Shown here: positions 43,405-49,922 of the stretch, in pieces | Layout of the letters: every line of letters begins with the position of its first letter | Numbering within the stretch: position 1 is the first letter of the stretch | IMG/VR virus record: IMGVR_UViG_3300025011_000041 | Coordinates: 1 to 64,000 of that record | DNA length: 64,000 bases | Origin: a virus | Direction: 5' to 3' (one strand) | The notes under the pieces: generated by a model | Databases searched by the model: none | Told to the model about the DNA's origin: nothing | Seen by the model: the letters and a program-made list of their open reading frames with translations, nothing else | Made by a program: the position numbers and the translations under genes

Positions 43405-43542
43405 ATGATTACTAAAGAAAAAGAATTCGTTTATATTTACAACCCTCAACAATCACAATTCTATTTTTCTAAGGGAATTCTACCTGTTAAGGTTGGCACA
43501 GGTAACAAAGGCGATCCTTACACAATGTTTAAAAACAAATAA
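43405..43542 (+). CDS. 45-aa paralogue of the protein at 120-323
   Basis: ATG 43405 follows AAAGGAGATTT. The product MITKEKEFVYIYNPQQSQFY then FSKGILPVKVGTGNKGDPYT MFKNK shares its core with the first protein of the window (Y-x-Y-N...Q-x-x-F-Y-x-S-K-G). It lacks the C-terminal KAYEEW tail. Function unknown; the pair marks two ends of the early region or a duplicated family. Confidence 0.6.
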   Translation: MITKEKEFVYIYNPQQSQFYFSKGILPVKVGTGNKGDPYTMFKNK

Positions 43543-43558
43543 TATTTCAATAGAAATT

Positions 43559-43592
43559 GATGCATTTCGTTTTTGGGAGTGCATCTTTTTTG
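43559..43592 (+). terminator. Terminator after small paralogue
   Basis: GATGCA (43559-43564) pairs with TGCATC (43580-43585), then TTTTTT. Confidence 0.65.
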
Positions 43593-43610
43593 TGTTGAAA
43601 TATACACAAC

Positions 43611-43669
43611 AGCAGACTAGGATAGGCCATCCAAAAGAGTGTAATCCTTAACACTTTGTCTGCTCTTTT
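43611..43669 (+). terminator. Three-way-junction terminator-like element D
   Basis: Closing stem AGCAGAC (43611-43617) / GTCTGCT (43658-43664) encloses hairpins GGAT/ATCC (43620-43623/43629-43632) and AGTGT/ACACT (43638-43642/43651-43655), then CTTTTT. It is the second U-tract structure in 110 bp and lies 46 nt before the primase start. Confidence 0.6.
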
Positions 43670-43714
43670 TAAAATTAAGGAAACAAATAAAATATTGAAG
43701 GAGATGTTGTAAAA

Positions 43715-45724
43715 ATGGAAATCAAATTAATAATTGACACAGTAGGTTATCAAACTAAACCGAAAGGTTATGATCCATCGGACATAACAAAAAGAATGAC
43801 AATTGATATTATGAAAGAATACTCCATCGAAGAGATAAAAACTAGTATTCTTGAGGGCAAGACAGTTAGGCCATCCTATTGTGGTAAGCAAGAAAGTGAA
43901 TGGATATCTCAACAAGTATTTATGATTGATATTGATAATGAAGGAAATTTAACTGACGATATTGTTCTAAATGATTCTGTAAAATTAGTTGAAGGGAAAA
44001 AGACAAAAGTAAGATTTCTAGTAGGAAGTAAACAACATAAAAGTTATGATGATATTATTAAACATTGTAAAGATATTAATTTAATACCTAATTTTATATA
44101 TACCTCTTTTAGTCATAAAGAAGAACAACATAAAATGAGATTGGTATTTATACTTGATAAGGTAATTACTGATTTTGAGACAGCTAAAAGAATACATTTA
44201 TATTTTATGGAAATGATGGGCGAATCTGATCCATCTTGTAAAAATTTAAATAGATTTTATTATGCTGGTAAAACAATGCCTTTTAATAGTGGTAATATAT
44301 TAAATAGTAACAACATTATAGAGATAAGTAAGGGCATAGAGGCAAAGGAAATTAAACAACAATCTAATAATAAAACTATTACTCTCAATAATAGTAATTC
44401 AAGAAAAGGGGTACTAGATAATAATGATAAAATAATAATACCTATATTATCTAGTACCCCTAAAACCCCTCCTCTTGAATCCAATACTTATACTATTGAA
44501 GCAATAAGCAATAGAAATATTAAGTATTTAAAGGAGAAATATGGTTCAGGAGATAAAAAGATATTTGAGACTAATCAAGAATTTATTGATTATATTAGAA
44601 AAGAGATTAATTTAGGAGAATTATTAGAGTTCCATTATCCAAGTTCTATTAAATGTATATTCCACAATGATAATAATAATTCAGCAGGAATATTTCAAGC
44701 AGACGATGGAGCATGGATTTATAAATGCCATAGTAGTAATTGTGGTATAACTTACAATATTATTGGAGTTATTGAAAGATTAGCTAATTTCCAAAGTAGA
44801 CCAAAAACTTATAAATTTATTAAAGAAATGTTCAATCTTGAAATTATGGAAACAGATTGGCAGAAAGAACAAAAAGAAATATTGCATGAAAATTTAAGAG
44901 TATTAAATGGTGATATAGAATTTGAAGAAAATTGTCCTCAAGCTAACAAGAATATCAAAAATATAAAACATTATCTTGAGAAATTAATATGGATTGCTAT
45001 GGATAATGTAAGGAATGAAAACTTAACAGACGAAGATGGTCATGTAGCATTCTTTACTAGTGCTAATTATTTTGCTAAACAAATGGGAATTAGTCCTAAC
45101 TCTATAAATAAAATATATCAAAAATTAGTGGTTTTAACTTATCATAAATTACTTAATAAACTCGATGATGCTGATTTGCCTGAAAGGTTTCTAAAGCGAG
45201 CAAAAGCAATAAGTATTAATACAGATAAAAATAATCACATTAATTTCTTTTCTATTCCTTCATACACTGTAAATAAATTTCCTGAAATCGAGCAACGAGC
45301 AAAACAATGGAAAGAGAATCATTACACTATGAAGGGTGTTAGTAGGGAGATGTTTTATAGAGCAGAGGGATTGGACATGGCAAATGAATTATACCCTCAA
45401 TATAAAAAGGTTACAGAGGTTGTTGAAGGTACATATCAGGTTGTTGATAGAACTACAACTAAGAAAAGTGATGAAAGGACTCTTAATATTGTAAGGGCAA
45501 TATTTGAATTAATCGAAGAACAGGGGTATGCAACAGAAAGAGAAATTGTGATTAAATTAAGAGACAAATATTTATATATTACAACTGAAGTCCAAATTAA
45601 GAAATCATTGAAGGAAATATTGGATTCTTATGGTTTGAAGAGAATCAGAGCAAATAAGGTTATTAAAGAGAAATTTGGAATGGATGGTGAAGGATACCCC
45701 TTTATAATTTGTGAAAACTTATAA
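43715..45724 (+). CDS. AEP-type primase with CHC2-like zinc finger and winged helix
   Basis: ATG 43715 follows AAGGAGATG. The first 210 residues match an archaeo-eukaryotic primase catalytic core: VFMIDIDNEGN (metal-binding D-x-D near 72-74), NFIYTSFSHKEEQHKMRLVF (the S-x-H and Arg) and a SDPSCKNLNRFYYAGKT segment. Near residues 305-350 lies a DnaG/CHC2-like zinc finger (SSIKCIFHNDNNNSAGIFQA, then YKCHSSNCGITYNIIGV). The C-terminal 200 residues hold winged-helix segments (KQMGISPNSINKIYQKLVVL; YATEREIVIKLRDK). It would prime DNA synthesis for the element. No helicase domain is fused. Confidence 0.8.
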   Translation: MEIKLIIDTVGYQTKPKGYDPSDITKRMTIDIMKEYSIEEIKTSILEGKTVRPSYCGKQESEWISQQVFMIDIDNEGNLTDDIVLNDSVKLVEGKKTKVRFLVGSKQHKSYDDIIKHCKDINLIPNFIYTSFSHKEEQHKMRLVFILDKVITDFETAKRIHLYFMEMMGESDPSCKNLNRFYYAGKTMPFNSGNILNSNNIIEISKGIEAKEIKQQSNNKTITLNNSNSRKGVLDNNDKIIIPILSSTPKTPPLESNTYTIEAISNRNIKYLKEKYGSGDKKIFETNQEFIDYIRKEINLGELLEFHYPSSIKCIFHNDNNNSAGIFQADDGAWIYKCHSSNCGITYNIIGVIERLANFQSRPKTYKFIKEMFNLEIMETDWQKEQKEILHENLRVLNGDIEFEENCPQANKNIKNIKHYLEKLIWIAMDNVRNENLTDEDGHVAFFTSANYFAKQMGISPNSINKIYQKLVVLTYHKLLNKLDDADLPERFLKRAKAISINTDKNNHINFFSIPSYTVNKFPEIEQRAKQWKENHYTMKGVSREMFYRAEGLDMANELYPQYKKVTEVVEGTYQVVDRTTTKKSDERTLNIVRAIFELIEEQGYATEREIVIKLRDKYLYITTEVQIKKSLKEILDSYGLKRIRANKVIKEKFGMDGEGYPFIICENL

Positions 45725-45749
45725 TTAATAAATAAGGAGTGGATACTTA

Positions 45750-45980
45750 ATGAGTAATAATTGTAAATATTGTTCTAATAATAAATCTGATGAAATTAAT
45801 GAGATTATTATATCAAATAAAGGTAATATATGGAATGAAGATGAAGAATTTTTCATTTATATAGAAGATAACTTAATGATTATGTTGGAAATAGACGATA
45901 ATGGTTCAAGTTATCTTGGTGATAGGGTAATTAATTATTGTCCAATGTGTGGTAGGAAATTGTATCAAACAAACATTTAA
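45750..45980 (+). CDS. Small zinc-ribbon protein (76 aa)
   Basis: ATG 45750 follows AAGGAGTGGA. Two cysteine pairs frame the protein: CKYC near residue 5 and YCPMCGRKL near residue 64, the treble-clef style seen in many small phage early proteins. Between them is an acidic beta-rich stretch (NIWNEDEEFFIYIEDNLMIM). It follows the primase directly and may act with it; no partner is shown. Confidence 0.6.
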   Translation: MSNNCKYCSNNKSDEINEIIISNKGNIWNEDEEFFIYIEDNLMIMLEIDDNGSSYLGDRVINYCPMCGRKLYQTNI

Positions 45981-46009
45981 ACATATAAACCAATAAATAA
46001 ACACCACAC

Positions 46010-46039
46010 TTGACACAAATATAAAAATAATGTTACAAT
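46010..46039 (+). promoter_or_regulatory. Promoter of a possible non-coding transcript
   Basis: TTGACA (46010-46015), 18 nt, TACAAT (46034-46039). No gene with a ribosome site follows before the terminator at 46218. Confidence 0.65.
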
Positions 46040-46044
46040 ACAAA

Positions 46045-46255
46045 TGTAAATGATTCATTATTATTATTTTCTATTTTCATTTACAACTCTCTTTCTTTTG
46101 TTTGTGAGGGAGTTCTAATTAATTTTAGGATTCCTCAATTTTTTTACCTTTTGATGATTGCAGAAATTATTATCACATAAATATAATAAAGAAATAATTA
46201 CATAATGAAAGAATTATAAATTCCTAACCACAATTAAAGTAGTTAGGAATTTTTG
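46045..46255 (+). ncRNA. Candidate small RNA between promoter and terminator
   Basis: The promoter at 46010 and the perfect terminator at 46218-46255 would yield an RNA of about 210 nt. Inside is a hairpin of AACTC and GAGTT arms near 46085-46115. A 22-codon hydrophobic frame starts at ATG 46050, without a ribosome site. A leaderless peptide or a regulatory RNA are both possible. Confidence 0.35.
46218..46255 (+). terminator. Strong terminator
   Basis: AAATTCCTAAC (46218-46228) pairs with GTTAGGAATTT (46242-46252), then T residues. Confidence 0.8.
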
Positions 46256-46302
46256 TGTTTTGGGAATATTTAATTTAATTTTATATTGTTTGGTTTGTAG
46301 GG

Positions 46303-46328
46303 GAAGTCTGAGAGGACTTCTCTTTTTT
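46303..46328 (+). terminator. Second terminator
   Basis: GAAGTC (46303-46308) pairs with GACTTC (46315-46320), then TCTTTTTT. Confidence 0.7.
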
Positions 46329-46390
46329 GGGTTGTGGAGGTTTGAGTTGGAATTATAAAAATAATAATTTTGGTTACTACTTCAGGGATC

Positions 46391-46474
46391 GATACCTGAT
46401 GAATTATTGGATGAGAGTTTGATAATTTTGAGTGTAAAACAAGACGCTTACTGCCTTTAACAGTGGAGCGTCTT
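46391..46474 (+). other. Structured leader of the EDxHD endonuclease gene
   Basis: Hairpin CAGG/CCTG (near 46383-46397) is followed by AAGACGC (46441-46447) / GCGTCTT (46468-46474) enclosing ACTG/CAGT (46450-46453/46461-46464). No T run follows. It lies just upstream of the nuclease gene, as the other structured elements do. Confidence 0.4.
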
Positions 46475-46522
46475 ATTCCATTTGTAAAAATCTTTATTAA
46501 AGGGAAAGAAGGATGATTAATA

Positions 46523-47308
46523 ATGTTAATTAGTAAAACAGTAATGGCTACGTGGAATGCAAAAACATATATGCATTATGTTGGTTTAGGTTATGTATGT
46601 ACTGGAATGAAGGATGAATTTGAAGTTAAAGTAGAACACTTGACAAAAGGATCGCATGTAAAAGTAGATGTATTATGTGATTATTGTTTAGAGGAAGGAA
46701 TAGAGAAACATATTTTTCCACATTGGAAAGAATTTAATAGAAGTAGGAATGGTGTTATCAAAAAAGATTGTTGTAATGAATGTCAAAATAAAAAGACTCA
46801 AGAATCTAATGCAATTACATATGGTACAAAATATAATTTTCATTTTGATGATGTAAAAGAAAGAACTAAACAATTTGGAAAAGCCAGTTCAAAAATGCAA
46901 AGATACATATGCAATTTAGTTAATGGAGAAATAAATTATTCTGTCGAAGATAGATTGTGGTTAGATATGGCTTTCCCTGACGAAATGATTTATTGTGAAT
47001 ATGATGGTGGAGGACATAACTTAAATGTAAAGATGGGAAATGTCACTCAAAAATATTTTGACGTAAAAGAACAAAGACGTTTCTTTGTTTTAGTTAAAAA
47101 AGGATGGAAAGAAATAAGAATAATATCTAGAAGAGATTATACTCCTACAGACGAAGTTATATTAGAAATGTTTAAAAAAGGTAGAGAAGTCCTTAAAGAT
47201 TTTCACAGAGTTATTTTTGATTATGATAATGGTAAAATAATAACAAGTAAATATGAAGAAGATTATGACTTTGGACATTTGAGATTTGCAGGTAAAATAA
47301 AAGCTTAA
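46523..47308 (+). CDS. EDxHD/Vsr-like homing endonuclease with zinc ribbon
   Basis: ATG 46523 follows AAAGAAGGATG. Residues about 50-90 hold Cys pairs (VLCDYCLEEGIEKHIFPHW; DCCNECQNK) laid out like the N-terminal ribbon of the 2035 nuclease. Residues about 140-215 form the nuclease: EDRLWLDMAFPDEMIYCEYD, GGGHN, a DVKEQRRFFVL helix and WKEIRIISRRD, consistent with the Vsr-like EDxHD fold of enzymes such as I-Bth0305I. It stands alone between a region of terminators and a bidirectional terminator, as a free-standing selfish gene does. Confidence 0.7.
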   Translation: MLISKTVMATWNAKTYMHYVGLGYVCTGMKDEFEVKVEHLTKGSHVKVDVLCDYCLEEGIEKHIFPHWKEFNRSRNGVIKKDCCNECQNKKTQESNAITYGTKYNFHFDDVKERTKQFGKASSKMQRYICNLVNGEINYSVEDRLWLDMAFPDEMIYCEYDGGGHNLNVKMGNVTQKYFDVKEQRRFFVLVKKGWKEIRIISRRDYTPTDEVILEMFKKGREVLKDFHRVIFDYDNGKIITSKYEEDYDFGHLRFAGKIKA

Positions 47309-47316
47309 TTTATTAA

Positions 47317-47357
47317 ATAGAGGATGCCACATTAATTTGTGATATCCTCTATTTTTT
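47317..47357. terminator. Bidirectional terminator between convergent units
   Basis: ATAGAGGAT (47317-47325) pairs with ATCCTCTAT (47344-47352), flanked by A and T runs; it ends the plus-strand endonuclease gene and the minus-strand operon. Confidence 0.8.
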
Positions 47358-47362
47358 CATTT

Positions 47363-48904
47363 TTACTTAGTACACCAGTTTATGACAGTTTCATTAAAAT
47401 ACTTAACGCTCGATGTTCCATTGATAATTTTTCCACCTTCTTTAAGGACTGGTCTCCAACGCTTATCTGTTCTTAAAAAGAAATCATCTTTTGCTAATTT
47501 AGCAAGTTTAATCTTCCAATCTGGATCATCTTTTAAAACAGCACTCAATGCAATCAATGCTCCCATAGCGAGAGGTTCAATTGTGAAATACAACTTCTTT
47601 AAATTATTACGAGCTTCTAAATTAGAATTAGCCATGAATTGTGGAAATATTGATACAAGTTCATCAATATATTCTATTAACCAATTTTCAATATTTTTTT
47701 GCTCTAATTTAGTTTGAGGGTTATAATTTTTCCGTATTGCACTATTTAATACTCCAAAAGTACAAATATTAGGACTTGATGATTTTATGGTTGTGCTAAC
47801 TGTTTCAATCTTCCCTTTCCAATCTGAATCTGATTCAATTTTTCTTGTAATTTTATTTGAAAAATTAGTATTTCCTAAATAGCTAATTCTAGTAGGATTT
47901 ACTTTTAAAGAGTAATTGTTGTACTCAGCGAACATTTCACGCGCATCGTCATCACTAAGATTATTTACTTCGCAGTTGAATTGATATTCTCTAGGGTCTT
48001 CATATTGGTCTGGGTTCTTAACCCAAGCCGATTTCCATTTCACTGCAGCCCTAGCACGATGGCTGAAATCTACCCCTTGAAGATAACCATCACCAGAAAT
48101 ACTGTTTTCTTCAGGTATATATACAAGTTCAGATTCATTGTCTAGTGAATAGTTAAGGACAATCGTATTTCCATGAATTTTATCTTGTGTAAAAGCATTA
48201 AATATTTCCATTACGTGTTTTGGTGAAAAATTATCTTTTTCTTGTCCTGAAGATGATAATTTTGAACCACGTTGAATACTAGGAATAAATTTTATTATGG
48301 AATTTTCAAACCAAGAGGCAAGATCATAAGCTGATATTACAGTGACATATTTTTTTATTTCCCCTCTACGAGAACATGGAACAACCAAAGGGAACGACCA
48401 ACTTGTACTTTCTTTTAATTTTAAGTCATTTTGTTTTAATTCTTGTTTAAGTTTTTTCATTTCACGTTTTTTCGTTAACTCATCTTTTTTTCTTTGAGTT
48501 TCACTATATTCTTCATTAAATTCCTCTTTCGGAATTTGTTCCTTGTCGCCACCACCTGACTCCTCTAATTTAGTTTTTTCACTCAAAGTCATCATTGGGG
48601 GCATTTCCTCACCATCTCTGCTCCCTTTATCCCAAACCTTATCACTCTCACCTTCCATTTCCTTAACTAATTCCATTTCATGCTGTTGAATCATATCTGC
48701 ATCCTCATTCTCATCCAAAACTTCATTAAATCCAACAGCAACTTGACTTTGAGTTTCATTTACCATCCCCATCACCTCTTCCTTCACCTGATTAACCACA
48801 CCAATATCCATCTGAGAAAACCTTTCCTTATCCTTCTTCTTAACCATATCCTGTATGTCTCCTTCCATATTCATATTTCCACCTTTATCAAATTTAAAAA
48901 TCAT
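47363..48904 (-). CDS. DGQHR/DndB-like protein with acidic coiled-coil N-terminus
   Basis: The frame starts at ATG 48904 (AAAGGG upstream) or ATG 48874 (AAAGGTGG upstream). Residues 1-150 are charged and helical. From about 165 the protein resembles the DGQHR/DndB superfamily: SFPLVVPCSRRGEIKKYVTV, FIPSIQRGSKLSSS, a variant motif GDGYLQGVDFSHRARAAVKW in place of GQHR, then FNCEVNNLSDDDAREMFAEY. DndB family members act in DNA phosphorothioation and related systems and in plasmids of unknown role. It is the last gene of the translocation-like operon. No other dnd genes are present here, so DNA modification is not implied. Confidence 0.6.
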   Translation of the reverse strand: MIFKFDKGGNMNMEGDIQDMVKKKDKERFSQMDIGVVNQVKEEVMGMVNETQSQVAVGFNEVLDENEDADMIQQHEMELVKEMEGESDKVWDKGSRDGEEMPPMMTLSEKTKLEESGGGDKEQIPKEEFNEEYSETQRKKDELTKKREMKKLKQELKQNDLKLKESTSWSFPLVVPCSRRGEIKKYVTVISAYDLASWFENSIIKFIPSIQRGSKLSSSGQEKDNFSPKHVMEIFNAFTQDKIHGNTIVLNYSLDNESELVYIPEENSISGDGYLQGVDFSHRARAAVKWKSAWVKNPDQYEDPREYQFNCEVNNLSDDDAREMFAEYNNYSLKVNPTRISYLGNTNFSNKITRKIESDSDWKGKIETVSTTIKSSSPNICTFGVLNSAIRKNYNPQTKLEQKNIENWLIEYIDELVSIFPQFMANSNLEARNNLKKLYFTIEPLAMGALIALSAVLKDDPDWKIKLAKLAKDDFFLRTDKRWRPVLKEGGKIINGTSSVKYFNETVINWCTK

Positions 48905-49020
48905 ACAAAATCAACCCTTTCACACTATTATAATCTATTTTATTAGTTTCGCAAGTTTTAATGCCAGTTTTTATTAAAATTTATTAAAAATAATCCTCAA
49001 AAAGAAAAGAGTGACATTCA

Positions 49021-49170
49021 TCACTCCATCTCATACAGAACATCTTCTAACTCCTCAATTACATTCTTTATAATTCTTACTTTTTCTTTTGAAATTTTAC
49101 CATGTTTATCAGTAGCCAATTGGAGAAAATTAATCGCTTGTTCAATAAATGTTCTGGAAGTTTCATCCAT
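49021..49170 (-). CDS. Small acidic helical protein (49 aa)
   Basis: Minus-strand ATG at 49170 follows CAAAGGAGTGG. The product MDETSRTFIEQAINFLQLAT then DKHGKISKEKVRIIKNVIEE LEDVLYEME is all-helical. It lies between the M23 and DGQHR genes and is probably cotranscribed. Function unknown. Confidence 0.6.
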   Translation of the reverse strand: MDETSRTFIEQAINFLQLATDKHGKISKEKVRIIKNVIEELEDVLYEME

Positions 49171-49190
49171 TAATATCCACTCCTTTGTTT

Positions 49191-49352
49191 TTAATCAATA
49201 ATAATTCCTTTCATTCTCAAATAAATTTCTTCTGTGTCCAAAATTAACTCAATAGTATCTCTTCTAATATGTGTTTCCTCGACTATAAAATCTATCAAAT
49301 CATCAATATCAATTTCTTGTTTAGTAAAATTGTCGATAATATTTTTAATCAT
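49191..49352 (-). CDS. Small acidic protein (53 aa)
   Basis: Minus-strand ATG at 49352, or TTG two codons earlier, follows AAAAGGAGTG. The product MIKNIIDNFTKQEIDIDDLI and so on is acidic and helical. It is adjacent to the 49-aa protein and the two may form a pair. No family known. Confidence 0.6.
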   Translation of the reverse strand: MIKNIIDNFTKQEIDIDDLIDFIVEETHIRRDTIELILDTEEIYLRMKGIIID

Positions 49353-49379
49353 TCCCAATATTATCACTCCTTTTATCTA

Positions 49380-49910
49380 TTACGACACAATGAATATGAT
49401 TAATATAATTAGTAAAATCGCTATGCTATAAATAAACAAGCGTCTAAATTTCCATAGTACAATAAATAATAATATCAACATTACAGAAAATAAAAATGGA
49501 CTAGAATTATTATGTTGCACTTGATTCAATACATAAGGAGCCGGATCTACAAGAATTCCATTTGTGCTATAAACACTTAAATGTAAATGACTACCACTCG
49601 ACCTTCCAGATGGTTGTATTTTAGGATCACCACCCGACATTCCAATAATATCCCCTTTATGGACTATATCCCCTATTTTTGCTTTGAATGAAGATAAGTG
49701 TCCATAGACAATAATTTCGCCTTCAGCAGTCTTGTAACGTATGTTGTTGCCTAGTATTTCATTGGTTGATACTCCTATAATAACTCCATCTGAAATTGCC
49801 TCTAATGGTGTATTCTGTGGCAGGGCATAGTCAATTCCTGTGTGACCATTTGGATGCATATTATCAATTTCATTCCAGTCAGAAGTAATTGGATAATCAG
49901 TAATTGCCAT
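49380..49910 (-). CDS. Membrane-anchored M23 (LytM-type) peptidase
   Basis: ATG at 49910 follows AAGGAGGTGAT. Residues 1-125 form an M23 metallopeptidase domain with the zinc motifs HTGIDYA (H-x-x-x-D near 23-27) and GSHLHLSV (H-x-H near 108-110). Residues about 138-176 are two transmembrane helices (FLFSVMLILLFIVLWKF; LFIYSIAILLIILIIFIV). It has no signal peptide, so the catalytic N-terminus topology is odd. In T4SS-like systems a peptidoglycan hydrolase opens the wall locally; the ATPase gene starts upstream of it in the same operon. Confidence 0.75.
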   Translation of the reverse strand: MAITDYPITSDWNEIDNMHPNGHTGIDYALPQNTPLEAISDGVIIGVSTNEILGNNIRYKTAEGEIIVYGHLSSFKAKIGDIVHKGDIIGMSGGDPKIQPSGRSSGSHLHLSVYSTNGILVDPAPYVLNQVQHNNSSPFLFSVMLILLFIVLWKFRRLFIYSIAILLIILIIFIVS

Positions 49911-49922
49911 AATATCACCTCC

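Noticed and set aside
48680-48946. Plus-strand 88-residue frame over the DGQHR-like N-terminus
   Set aside because: It is rich in Ile, Leu, His and Asn because it mirrors an acidic coding stretch, and has no ribosome site.
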